Shown one piece after another: positions 1 through 7,238 of a stretch of 19,663 nucleotides of DNA. The stretch is taken from positions 1-19,663 of the forward strand of contig JAURJF010000009.1 in the NCBI GenBank assembly GCA_030832365.1. Reading direction: 5' to 3'. The translations under genes were made by a program, and so were the position numbers. The notes under the pieces are model-generated. The model was not told the DNA's origin. It made no database searches and saw only the letters and a list, made by a program, of their open reading frames with translations. The first letter of the stretch is position 1, and each line of letters starts with the position of its first letter. The stretch comes from Candidatus Nanopelagicales bacterium. GTDB lineage: Bacteria; Actinomycetota; Actinomycetes; Nanopelagicales; Nanopelagicaceae.

Positions 1-8
1 GAGCGCGA

Positions 9-14
9 TAGGAT
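9..14 (+). promoter_or_regulatory. -10 box for leaderless ABC-2 exporter operon
   Basis: TAGGAT matches the actinobacterial -10 consensus (TANNNT) and ends six bases before the ATG at 21. That spacing places the transcription start at or next to the A of the start codon, so the first gene is probably translated from a leaderless mRNA. No Shine-Dalgarno sequence lies in positions 1-20. The -35 region is outside the window. Confidence 0.5.
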
Positions 15-20
15 AAATCA

Positions 21-947
21 ATGTCTGAACCCCTTATCTCTGCCCGGGGCTTAACTAAGCGCTACGGGGATTTCACAGCTGTAGATGCCATCGACTTTGA
101 TGTAGCTAAAGGCGAATCATTTGGCCTACTTGGTCCAAATGGAGCTGGTAAGTCAACAACTATGAGAATCATCGCTGCCACCTCGCAGCGCACCTCAGGA
201 ACAATCACAATTTTAGGAAGAGATCCTGAAGAGCATGGTCCACAAATCAGAGCTCACCTAGGCGTTGTTCCTCAACAAGATAATTTAGATACCGAACTTA
301 CTGTGAGTGAGAATCTTTTTATTTATGGCCGTTATTTTGGACTAAGTAAGAAGTTTATTCGCACCAAGATAGAAGAGCTTTTGGAATTTGCGCAGTTGGA
401 AGAAAAGCGTGATGTGAAAGTTGATGCGTTAAGCGGTGGAATGAAGCGACGATTAACAATTGCTAGAGCTCTAGTTAGTGAGCCAGATATTTTGATGCTT
501 GATGAACCAACTACTGGACTTGATCCCCAGGCTCGCCACATTCTCTGGGATAGATTGTTTCGCCTTAAAGAACTAGGCGTGACTTTAGTTATTACCACTC
601 ACTTTATGGATGAGGCTGAACAACTCTGTGATCGCTTAGTTGTGATGGATAAAGGCAAGATTATGGCTGAAGGCTCTCCCCTGGAGTTAATAAAGGCCTA
701 CTCAACGAAGGAAGTTCTGGAAGTCCGCTTTGGTTCTGATAGGAATAAAGAGATTGCTCCAACTCTTAGAGCTATGTGCTCTCGGATTGAGGAGTTGCCA
801 GATCGAATCTTGATGTATGTCGAGGATGGAGAGGCTCTTCTCGAAGAGATCTTAAATAAGAAGCTCCACCCCACCACCTCACTTGTCCGACGTAGCTCAC
901 TAGAAGATGTATTCCTTCGTCTAACTGGAAGAACCCTGATCGAATGA
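21..947 (+). CDS. ABC-2 type exporter, ATP-binding protein (NodI/DrrA-like)
   Basis: This 308-residue protein is the cytoplasmic ATPase of an ABC exporter and would power the two permeases encoded directly downstream. Visible motifs are Walker A GPNGAGKST (38-46), Q-loop around Q85-Q86, signature LSGGM (138-142), Walker B ILMLDEP (157-163) with the D-loop after it, and switch histidine H194. The C-terminal tail (about 215-308), with the ending SSLEDVFLRLTGR, is typical of the NodI/DrrA/CcmA-like group that pairs with ABC-2 permeases. The ATG at 21 has a -10 box six bases upstream and no Shine-Dalgarno site. The stop overlaps the next start (ATGA), so translation is probably coupled. The substrate cannot be read from sequence; lipids, drugs or glycans are all known for the family. 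Confidence 0.93.
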   Translation: MSEPLISARGLTKRYGDFTAVDAIDFDVAKGESFGLLGPNGAGKSTTMRIIAATSQRTSGTITILGRDPEEHGPQIRAHLGVVPQQDNLDTELTVSENLFIYGRYFGLSKKFIRTKIEELLEFAQLEEKRDVKVDALSGGMKRRLTIARALVSEPDILMLDEPTTGLDPQARHILWDRLFRLKELGVTLVITTHFMDEAEQLCDRLVVMDKGKIMAEGSPLELIKAYSTKEVLEVRFGSDRNKEIAPTLRAMCSRIEELPDRILMYVEDGEALLEEILNKKLHPTTSLVRRSSLEDVFLRLTGRTLIE

Positions 948-1756
948 ATTCAGGGATCAGCGTTACCAAGATTCGAAGCTTTGGCGCTATTTATGTTGCT
1001 GAGGCTCGCATATCTGCAATGCTTAAGTGGAAAAGTGTTATCGCCATTGTCGCCATTGGCAATCCACTTTTCTATTTGATAGCAATCGGTATTGGGGTTG
1101 GGGTTTTAGTAAATGAGAATTCAGGAACTTCTGGAACAGGTGGGGTTGAATATATAACCTTTATCGCACCAGCCCTTCTTGCAAGCGCTGCTATTACTGC
1201 AGCCTTAGATGAGGCTATGTTTCCAGTGATGGAAGGCTTTAAGTGGAGAAAACTCTTTTATGCAATGAACTCAACTCCAATTACTGGGCCACAGATTGCA
1301 CTTGGTGTTTTTATCGCTGCTCTGGCTCGAGTTGCCTTCACTGTGATCTGTTATTGGGCAGTGCTTATTGCATTTGGAGTAATGAGCGTTGAACAATCCT
1401 GGGATGTAATTCCTGTAACAATATTTGCAGCAGGTGCCTTTGCTGCAATCATCATAGGAATTACTGCCAAGGTAAAAAATGATGATTACTTTATGACTGT
1501 GCTAAATCGCCTAATAATTATGCCGATGTTCCTCTTTTCAGGCACATTCTTCCCGCTTGATTCTATGCCAATTTATCTCCAGCCAATTGGTTGGATTTCG
1601 CCACTCTGGCACTCCACCGAACTTGGTCGATATTTCTCTTATGGATATCCGTTAAGCGCAACAATGTTAACTATTCACTTTACTTTTCTTCTTGCGCTAC
1701 TAATTGGCGGTTTTGCACTTGCCAGTAGAACTTTCACTATTAGGTTGACTAAATGA
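944..1756 (+). CDS. ABC-2 type permease, first of two (NodJ-like)
   Basis: This 270-residue integral membrane protein has about six hydrophobic segments, beginning around residues 30-52 and ending at 240-262. It has the ABC-2 layout: a conserved amphipathic stretch after the second membrane segment (DEAMFPVMEGFKW, about 89-101, followed by the ATPI-type turn TPITGPQIALG) and the late FLFSGTFFPLDSMP motif near 195-210. The ATG overlaps the stop of the ATPase gene by four bases, and its own stop overlaps the next permease in the same way. It is clearly different in sequence from the following permease, so the transporter is probably a heterodimer of membrane subunits on one type of ATPase. Substrate unknown. 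Confidence 0.88.
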   Translation: MNSGISVTKIRSFGAIYVAEARISAMLKWKSVIAIVAIGNPLFYLIAIGIGVGVLVNENSGTSGTGGVEYITFIAPALLASAAITAALDEAMFPVMEGFKWRKLFYAMNSTPITGPQIALGVFIAALARVAFTVICYWAVLIAFGVMSVEQSWDVIPVTIFAAGAFAAIIIGITAKVKNDDYFMTVLNRLIIMPMFLFSGTFFPLDSMPIYLQPIGWISPLWHSTELGRYFSYGYPLSATMLTIHFTFLLALLIGGFALASRTFTIRLTK

Positions 1757-2574
1757 GTAACGCTGTAGCAATTGCAGATGCCAGAGCTAATCGCACTGGC
1801 CATCAAATCTATGCTGGGCGCTCAAGAGCGATTATTGAAAGATCTCTAATTGCTCTGCGCTCCTCAACTTGGGTTCCAATTGCTACTGGCTTTGTTGAGC
1901 CAGTGCTCTATTTGCTTGCTTTTGGCTATGGCATGGGTGAGCTAATCGGAAATGTCACCCTTGGAGATAAAACTATTGATTACACCGTTTTTATAGCCCC
2001 AGGATTACTGGCAACTAGCGCCATGAATGGAGCTATATATGACTCAACATGGAATGTTTTCTTTAAATTAAATGAGAGCAAGCTCTACCAAGGAATGCTG
2101 GCAACCCCCCTAGGTCCACTTGATGTGGCACTTGGCGAAATAATCTGGGCCTTGTTTCGAGGTTTGAGTTATGCCATTGCCTTCCTTGCTATTGCCGCCC
2201 CCCTTGGCTTAGTTCCTAGTTTCTCTGCAGTTTTAGCAATACCTGCAGCTGTGTTTATTGCTTTTGGTTTTGCCTCATTTGGTATGGCTATTACTTCTTA
2301 CTTTAAAACCTATCAACAGATGGGCATGATAAATATTGTTGTTTTACCTCTATTTCTATTCTCTGGTTCTCTCTATCCAATCTCGGTTTATCCTGATTGG
2401 TTAGAGTTTTTAATTCAGTTAATGCCTTCCTGGCATGGAATTGAGTTAGTGCGTAATGTTTGGTTTGGTGATTTAGATTCAGGAACTTTGCTACATATTT
2501 CTTATTTTGTAGTAATGATTATCTGTGGACTTTATTTCACAACACGAAGACTTCGTGATTTATTCATGCGGTAA
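1753..2574 (+). CDS. ABC-2 type permease, second of two (NodJ-like)
   Basis: This 273-residue membrane protein is the second permease of the exporter. It is a better match to the classic NodJ/DrrB pattern than its neighbour: AMNGAIYDSTWNVFFKL (about 95-111), then the turn LATPLGPLDVALGEI, and LFLFSGSLYPISVYPDWL (about 199-216) before the last membrane spans. Six membrane segments are likely. The N-terminal 25 residues are polar and probably cytoplasmic. The start codon overlaps the stop of the first permease (ATGA). The last codons and the stop lie within two inverted repeats (2543-2557 and 2563-2585), which may end or stabilise the transcript. Confidence 0.9.
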   Translation: MSNAVAIADARANRTGHQIYAGRSRAIIERSLIALRSSTWVPIATGFVEPVLYLLAFGYGMGELIGNVTLGDKTIDYTVFIAPGLLATSAMNGAIYDSTWNVFFKLNESKLYQGMLATPLGPLDVALGEIIWALFRGLSYAIAFLAIAAPLGLVPSFSAVLAIPAAVFIAFGFASFGMAITSYFKTYQQMGMINIVVLPLFLFSGSLYPISVYPDWLEFLIQLMPSWHGIELVRNVWFGDLDSGTLLHISYFVVMIICGLYFTTRRLRDLFMR

Positions 2575-2585
2575 ACACGCATGAA
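2543..2585 (+). terminator. Tandem inverted repeats at the end of the ABC-2 operon
   Basis: Two inverted repeats follow one another. The first (2543-2557) is CACGAAG-A-CTTCGTG, inside the last codons of the permease. The second has an 8-bp perfect stem, TTCATGCG (2563-2570) and CGCATGAA (2578-2585), with a 7-base loop GTAAACA that contains the TAA stop. No run of T follows, so this is not a standard intrinsic terminator. It could act in factor-dependent termination or protect the 3' end of the mRNA. The next promoter begins only 11 bases later. Confidence 0.4.
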
Positions 2586-2596
2586 ATACCTATCTG

Positions 2597-2625
2597 TTGA
2601 CGAAGCTTTGGGGTAGGGGTAGGAT
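2597..2625 (+). promoter_or_regulatory. Promoter of the aminotransferase gene
   Basis: TTGACG (2597-2602) and TAGGAT (2620-2625) are separated by exactly 17 bases. This is a near-ideal housekeeping-sigma promoter in the actinobacterial style, and the -10 is identical to that before the first gene. Transcription should start near 2632, leaving a 5' leader of about 45-80 bases depending on which ATG is used. Confidence 0.65.
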
Positions 2626-2665
2626 TCGGAAAAGTTTGATTAGCGAATAGGGGCGTGGTACCAAC

Positions 2666-2690
2666 AAATCGGATCTTATGATCCGTATTT
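2666..2690 (+). other. Leader hairpin covering a candidate start codon
   Basis: CGGATC (2670-2675) and GATCCG (2680-2685) pair perfectly around a TTAT loop. The stem extends by four A/T pairs (2666-2669 with 2687-2690) if T2686 is bulged. The ATG at 2678 lies in the loop and the first stem base. In the mRNA this would partly hide that ATG, which argues either for use of the ATG at 2711 or for regulation by folding. Confidence 0.4.
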
Positions 2691-2710
2691 GGGAAGTCCA
2701 AACCAATCCC

Positions 2711-4105
2711 ATGTTCAATAAAACTCATCACCCAGAAACATTTAGATCTACTCCTCATACATTTAAGCCAGTCTCTCCTAAGCGCATCAGTGAGCTATTG
2801 GAGATAGAGAAAGATAAGTTTGCAAAACTTGCCCCAGAATCTGGCGTTGAAAATAGGCGCGCCTCTCAAGTCACTCCACTAGGTGTAGCTTCAAGTTTCC
2901 AACACTGGGATCCCTACCCAATTTCAATTGTTGCCGCCAAAGGGGCATGGCTTACCGATGTTGATGGTCGCCAGATGCTCGATCTCTCAATGGGCTTTGG
3001 AGCTCTTCTAGTCGGCCACTTAAATGAAGAGGTAGTTAAAGAGGCCCATGCCACCCTAGATGTTGGGACTCTATTTGCCACTCCATCGCCTATCACTAGA
3101 TCTGGGGCTGAAATTATCTGCCGCAGATTTGGCCTAGATATGGTCCGCTTTGCAAACTCGGGTACCGAGGCAACGATGTATGCCTTAAGAACGGCAAGGG
3201 CGGCTACTGGAAAACTCGGCGTTATAAAAATTGAGGGTGGATACCACGGTTCATATGACTCTCTAATGGTTTCAGTAAAACCAGATATCTCCCGTGCAGG
3301 CGATGCCAACTCACCAAATGCAGTTCCACTTGAAGCCGTAGTGCCAGGTGATGTCTGGGTGGTTCCATATAACGATGCTGAGGCAATTGAGCGAGTTTTG
3401 AAAAAGGATGCAGATAAAATTGCCTGTGTATTCATGGAGCCAGTTCTAGAAAATATTGGAATTGTTCTTCCAGATCTTGGTTACTTGGAGAGAGTGCGCG
3501 AGCTCTGTGATCAATATGGAGTATTACTAGTATTTGATGAAGTTAAAACAGGTCTTACTGCAGGTCCGCAAGGCGCTGCGCAGCGCCTTGGTGTTAAGCC
3601 TGATCTAATCGCTATCGCTAAATCAATTGGTGGCGGTATTCCAGTTGCAGCATTTGGCGGTAAAAGGGAATATATGGAAGTCGTTGTTAATGGCAAACAT
3701 AGCCATCTTGGAACATTTAACGGCCATTACTTGGCTATGGCGGGAATTAGAGCAACAGATCGCATCTGCACCCCTGAGGCGCTTAAGAAATCTGAAGATT
3801 TAAATAGGGATGCGTTGGGCAAAATTGCTGAGATTATCAATGAATATGAAATTCCAGCCCATACCGTTGGTTTTGGAGTTAAGGGCTGTATTACTTGGTC
3901 TGCAAGCCCAGTTCGAAACTATCGTGATTACAAGGCTACAGACTTTGATATCGCAGAACTATCCTTCTTCTGGTCGTTAAATAGAAATGTAATGACCCCA
4001 CCAGGGCTTGATGAGCAATGGTTGATATCTCTAGCCCATAGCCAGCGTGAGATAGATATTATCGTTGGAGATTTCTTAGAGTTTGCTAAAGCACTTCGCG
4101 CTTAA
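2711..4105 (+). CDS. Class-III PLP-dependent aminotransferase (GSAM-like group)
   Basis: This protein is a fold-type I, PLP-dependent aminotransferase of class III. It shows NSGTEATMYALRTAR (phosphate-cup region), EGGYHGSYDS, FDEVKTGLTAGPQG with the PLP-ring aspartate, and AIAKSIGGGIPVAAFGG with the Schiff-base lysine (K304 counted from 2711). GTFNGHYLAMAG follows. These resemble the glutamate-1-semialdehyde aminomutase group more than ornithine or putrescine aminotransferases, but nothing in the context suggests haem synthesis, so hemL is not assigned. The start at 2711 is preferred because a hairpin covers the alternative in-frame ATG at 2678 and a weak GGGAAG lies 14 bases upstream; starting at 2678 would add 11 residues. 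It has its own promoter. The polyamine-type importer at 4957 suggests an amine or amino-acid substrate, which is inference only. It is convergent with the kinase gene, stop codons overlapping. Confidence 0.85.
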   Translation: MFNKTHHPETFRSTPHTFKPVSPKRISELLEIEKDKFAKLAPESGVENRRASQVTPLGVASSFQHWDPYPISIVAAKGAWLTDVDGRQMLDLSMGFGALLVGHLNEEVVKEAHATLDVGTLFATPSPITRSGAEIICRRFGLDMVRFANSGTEATMYALRTARAATGKLGVIKIEGGYHGSYDSLMVSVKPDISRAGDANSPNAVPLEAVVPGDVWVVPYNDAEAIERVLKKDADKIACVFMEPVLENIGIVLPDLGYLERVRELCDQYGVLLVFDEVKTGLTAGPQGAAQRLGVKPDLIAIAKSIGGGIPVAAFGGKREYMEVVVNGKHSHLGTFNGHYLAMAGIRATDRICTPEALKKSEDLNRDALGKIAEIINEYEIPAHTVGFGVKGCITWSASPVRNYRDYKATDFDIAELSFFWSLNRNVMTPPGLDEQWLISLAHSQREIDIIVGDFLEFAKALRA

Positions 4106-4869
4106 ACTCGATAGTAATGCTCTAAGTTCCAAGCCCTAACACCACCTGCAACTCCTGCGGTATTTGGCACTATAACTACATCATCACCCATACGTTCTAA
4201 ATCTATAGGGCGAATTAGTCTTGCATTTCCACCACCAATATATAACCGGTCCCATTTGAAAACTGGGCGAAGCTCTTCTACTAAAACTTTAATTCTTCGT
4301 GACCAAAATATTGTTCCAAGCCTCTTGCGCTCTTGTTCGCCAATCCAAGTGTCATAAGTTGTTGCCCTGCGCACTGTGGCATGGGAGAGCTCAAAGTGTG
4401 GGGTTAGCTTTCCACCATAAAAAATAGCAAAGCCAAGACCAGTTCCTAAAGTAATAACAACTTCATACCCAGAGCCAGTGATGATTCCTGCGCCATGAAC
4501 TTCAGCATCATTTAAAACTAAAGTTGGAACATTTAGTTTTGTTGAGATTGCTTTCTGGGCATCAAAACCAGACCAGAGTTCAGCGCTCTCTAAATCGATC
4601 TTTGTTCGCGGCCCACTCTTTGTTATGTAATGCGGGGTTGAGATAACAACGCCATTTCGAATCATCCCTGGCATTCCGATTGTGGCGCGATAAGCCTTAG
4701 GAAGTCCGGATGCAATCTCGGCAATGGTTTCGATAAAAGTTGCCGGAGGAAGCGGATAGGGCGTTGGGATTCTATTTGGCTTGGAGTGCATCGTTCCAGA
4801 GCTATCAAGAACACAGCTTTTTAGATAGAGGCCCCCGCAATCAATCGAGAGCGTTAGGTTCTCATCCAT
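4102..4869 (-). CDS. ppgK: ROK-family sugar kinase, polyphosphate-glucokinase-like
   Basis: This 255-residue protein belongs to the ROK/actin-like ATPase fold. It has the phosphate-binding DCGGLYLKS near the N terminus (canonically DIGGTxxK), GMPGMIRNGVV, the LNDAEVHG motif with the catalytic aspartate, LGTGLGFAIFYGGKL, and ELSH in place of the usual ELGH. The region after ELSH (YDTWIGEQERKRLG, then IKVLVEELRPVFKWDRLYIGGGNA) is laid out as in actinobacterial polyphosphate glucokinases, and the length fits. Such enzymes phosphorylate glucose in the cytoplasm using polyphosphate or ATP; which donor is used here cannot be told. The ATG at 4869 is preferred because GGGGGAAG lies eight bases upstream. 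A GTG at 4887 would add six residues but has no ribosome-binding site. Confidence 0.75.
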   Translation of the reverse strand: MDENLTLSIDCGGLYLKSCVLDSSGTMHSKPNRIPTPYPLPPATFIETIAEIASGLPKAYRATIGMPGMIRNGVVISTPHYITKSGPRTKIDLESAELWSGFDAQKAISTKLNVPTLVLNDAEVHGAGIITGSGYEVVITLGTGLGFAIFYGGKLTPHFELSHATVRRATTYDTWIGEQERKRLGTIFWSRRIKVLVEELRPVFKWDRLYIGGGNARLIRPIDLERMGDDVVIVPNTAGVAGGVRAWNLEHYYRV

Positions 4870-4922
4870 CCCGCTATCTTCCCCCACTTAGAAATCTTTG
4901 CCAAATATTTATCAAAACCCCC

Positions 4923-4950
4923 TTACAAAGGCAGCGCTACTAGATAGAGT
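4923..4950 (+). promoter_or_regulatory. Promoter of the polyamine-type importer, leaderless
   Basis: TTACAA (4923-4928) and TAGAGT (4945-4950) are 16 bases apart. The -10 ends six bases before the GTG start at 4957, so the transcript probably starts at the GTG itself. No Shine-Dalgarno sequence is present between the box and the start, which supports leaderless translation. The kinase gene runs divergently from the other side of this 87-base region; I could not find a convincing promoter for it. Confidence 0.5.
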
Positions 4951-4956
4951 CTTTCT

Positions 4957-5979
4957 GTGGCTTTAATTGAGATTCGTAATCTGACGAAATCTTTTGGCAA
5001 CCTCAAGGCCGTAGATGACATTTCTCTAGATATTGAACCAGGTGAATTCATTACCTTGCTTGGACCATCTGGCTCTGGCAAGACCACAGTTCTTCGAATG
5101 ATTGCTGGATTTGAAGATCCCGATGCTGGCTTGATTAAGTTAAATGGTGTAGATATAACTCATCTTCCTCCTTTTGATCGTGACGTTAATACTGTGTTTC
5201 AAGATTATGCGCTCTTTCCTCATATGAGTGTTCAGGAAAATGTTGAATATGGATTAAGAACGAGAAAGGTTCCTAAAGCTGAAAGAGCTAAGCAAGCCAT
5301 AGCAGCTATTGCTTCAGTAAAACTTGAAGAAACTGTTAATCGTTTGCCGCATCAACTCTCTGGTGGTCAGAGACAGAGAATTGCTCTGGCTCGAGCTTTA
5401 GTTTTAAGGCCTCGGGTTTTACTACTAGATGAACCGCTCGGCGCACTTGATAGACAGCTTCGAGAAGAGATGCAGGTTGAATTAAAGAAGATTCAACGTG
5501 ATGCTGGAATAACATTTGTTTTTGTCACTCATGATCAGGAAGAGGCGATGAGAATGAGTGATCGCATCGTGGTTTTCAACTCTGGGCGCATAGAACAAGT
5601 TGGAACACCTGAGCAGGTTTATGAGGAGCCGCGAACTAACTTTGTAGCTGGTTTTCTAGGAACAGCAAATATTTTTACAGCAGATATGGCTAGCAAGTTA
5701 TTGGGGACTTCAAGCACAGTAAGTATTAGGCCAGAGCGAATCAGATTACAGGCGCTTGGAACCAAGATTGAAAAGAGTGAAACTTCAATAGTAGGAACTA
5801 TTCATGAGGCAGCATTCGTTGGCGCAAATACTATTTATATTATTGAAACAGAGTTTGGTATGAAATTGACAGTTAGGAAGACAAATACAGAATTGCTGGG
5901 ACAGGACGATAGTTTTGTCGCTGGCGATCAGGTAATGGCCGTATGGCGAAATAGCCATGTAGCTCAGATACCTGTCTAG
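4957..5979 (+). CDS. potA: Polyamine-type ABC importer, ATP-binding protein
   Basis: This 340-residue ATPase energises the importer encoded by the three genes after it. Motifs are Walker A GPSGSGKTT (36-44), Q-loop FQDYALFPHMSVQENV (Q82), signature LSGGQRQR (134-141), Walker B VLLLDEPLGALD (154-165) and switch histidine H192. The stretch from about 235 to 340 (SIRPERIRL, then IVGTIHEAAFVGANTIYIIE) is a TOBE domain as in PotA, FbpC and UgpC, and may carry a regulatory or substrate-sensing role. PotA is favoured because the neighbours are PotD-, PotB- and PotC-like. Translation probably begins at GTG on a leaderless mRNA. A 30-base gap separates it from the binding-protein gene. Confidence 0.88.
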   Translation: MALIEIRNLTKSFGNLKAVDDISLDIEPGEFITLLGPSGSGKTTVLRMIAGFEDPDAGLIKLNGVDITHLPPFDRDVNTVFQDYALFPHMSVQENVEYGLRTRKVPKAERAKQAIAAIASVKLEETVNRLPHQLSGGQRQRIALARALVLRPRVLLLDEPLGALDRQLREEMQVELKKIQRDAGITFVFVTHDQEEAMRMSDRIVVFNSGRIEQVGTPEQVYEEPRTNFVAGFLGTANIFTADMASKLLGTSSTVSIRPERIRLQALGTKIEKSETSIVGTIHEAAFVGANTIYIIETEFGMKLTVRKTNTELLGQDDSFVAGDQVMAVWRNSHVAQIPV

Positions 5980-6009
5980 TGCTGACTCGAGTCACACGAA
6001 AGGGAGAAA

Positions 6010-7182
6010 ATGAAGGGGAAGAAACTCGCAATACTTAGCGCTCTATCCGCATCTGTTCTGATCATCAGTGGATGTTCATCAGGAAGCGATGAGAGCTCTG
6101 GGGTTGCAATTGAAGTGCCCGATGTCCCAATGCATGAAGCAATGGGAGAGTTTGAGGGCGAATTAAATATCGTTAACTGGTCAGGCTTTGTTGAACCAGC
6201 CTGGACAGATAAATTCACAGCTGATACTGGATGCAAAGTTAATCCTCGCGTTGCAGGTACCAGTGATGAAATGGTTACCTTGATGCGAACTGGTCAATAT
6301 GACATCGTTTCTGCATCAGGTGATGCCGCTCTAAGACTTATCGTCGGTGGCGACGTGCAACCATTAAATCTGGACCTAATTCCTAACTTCAGCGATGAGA
6401 TTGCCGCTGGTATGAAGGGAAATATTTACGACACAGTAAATGGAAAGCCTTACGGTGTTCCAATTGGTCGTGGAGCTAACCTGCTTCAATACAACGAAGA
6501 TGTAACCGGTGGAGCGCCAGAGAGTTGGGATGTTGTCTGGGAGCTAGATACTCCTTACAAGGGCAAGATCACTGCTTACGATGCACCTATCTATATTGCT
6601 GATGCAGCTGTCTATTTGATGTATCACAAGCCAGAGCTAGGAATTCAGAATCCTTACGCTCTAGATGAAACACAGTTAGCTGCTGCTATCGATCTGTTGA
6701 AGCAACAGAATCAGGTTATTGGTGAGTACTGGTCAGATCCAGTAGCGCAGATAACTTCTTATGTTGGTGGCAATACTGTGGTTGGTACTTCATGGGAAGT
6801 TCTTCGTAAGTTTGCAGCTCAAGACAACCTAAAGACAACACTTCCAGTTGAAGGTTCAACTGGTTGGTTTGACTCATGGTTGGTTAGCTCAACTACTAAG
6901 AACATCAACTGTGCCTATGCTTGGATGGATTACACCAGCAAGCCAGATGTAAATGGCGCTATCGCTGTTAACTTCGGTATGGCACCAGCAAACGTCGCAT
7001 TCTGCGCTTCCAGCCCTGAGGCTCAAGCTCACTGCGACACCTTCTTTGCAGAAGATGAAGAGTTCATCGAGAGAATTTGGCCTTGGACAACTCCGATTGA
7101 AACCTGCGTTGATGGTCGAAAAGACGTTAAGTGCACTAGCTTCCAAGAGTGGACTAACGCTTGGGCAACCGTTAAAGGTTGA
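6010..7182 (+). CDS. potD: Polyamine-type ABC importer, substrate-binding lipoprotein
   Basis: This 390-residue protein is the extracytoplasmic receptor of the importer. Its lipoprotein signal has a short basic start (KGKK), a hydrophobic core and the lipobox ISGC, giving lipidated C22. The mature part follows the PotD/PotF-type binding-protein fold: LNIVNWSGFVEPAWTDKFTADTG (about 52-74) is the family's opening strand and helix, followed by DIVSASGDAALRLI and PYGVPIGRGANLLQYN (about 147-162). The mature protein also has six further cysteines (C75, C301, C332, C342, C366, C375), enough for three disulfides, which is unusual for this family. AGGGAG (6001-6006) just ahead of the ATG is a good ribosome-binding site, unlike the other genes in the window. 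The ligand is probably a small organic cation such as putrescine or spermidine; a related ligand cannot be excluded. Confidence 0.85.
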   Translation: MKGKKLAILSALSASVLIISGCSSGSDESSGVAIEVPDVPMHEAMGEFEGELNIVNWSGFVEPAWTDKFTADTGCKVNPRVAGTSDEMVTLMRTGQYDIVSASGDAALRLIVGGDVQPLNLDLIPNFSDEIAAGMKGNIYDTVNGKPYGVPIGRGANLLQYNEDVTGGAPESWDVVWELDTPYKGKITAYDAPIYIADAAVYLMYHKPELGIQNPYALDETQLAAAIDLLKQQNQVIGEYWSDPVAQITSYVGGNTVVGTSWEVLRKFAAQDNLKTTLPVEGSTGWFDSWLVSSTTKNINCAYAWMDYTSKPDVNGAIAVNFGMAPANVAFCASSPEAQAHCDTFFAEDEEFIERIWPWTTPIETCVDGRKDVKCTSFQEWTNAWATVKG

Positions 7183-7188
7183 TAAATG

Positions 7189-7222
7189 TTGTGTGGGGGC
7201 CGAGAGATCGGCTCCCACACAA
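7189..7222 (+). other. Strong intercistronic stem-loop after the binding-protein gene
   Basis: A 15-bp stem (7189-7203 with 7208-7222, one G-T wobble) closes a GAGA tetraloop of the stable GNRA type. It starts six bases after the binding-protein stop and ends 16 bases before the permease ATG. No T-run follows, so it is unlikely to be a full terminator. The position matches hairpins that protect upstream binding-protein mRNA and lower downstream permease expression in other ABC importer operons. That function is inference here; the structure itself is directly visible. Confidence 0.75.
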
Positions 7223-7238
7223 ACTAATCAAAATAAAT

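Noticed and set aside
2914..3435. Long open frame on the minus strand inside the aminotransferase gene
   Set aside because: It lies fully opposite a gene with strong family motifs, and its translation shows no domain or sensible composition. It is a shadow of the codon bias.
2711..4105. Annotating the aminotransferase as hemL (glutamate-1-semialdehyde aminomutase)
   Set aside because: The motifs are of that wider group, but no haem-pathway gene is nearby and many related enzymes have other substrates; sequence alone does not decide it.
7189..7222. The intercistronic hairpin as a full intrinsic terminator
   Set aside because: It is followed by AACTAATCAAAA rather than a T-run, and the two permease genes downstream have no promoter of their own that I can see.
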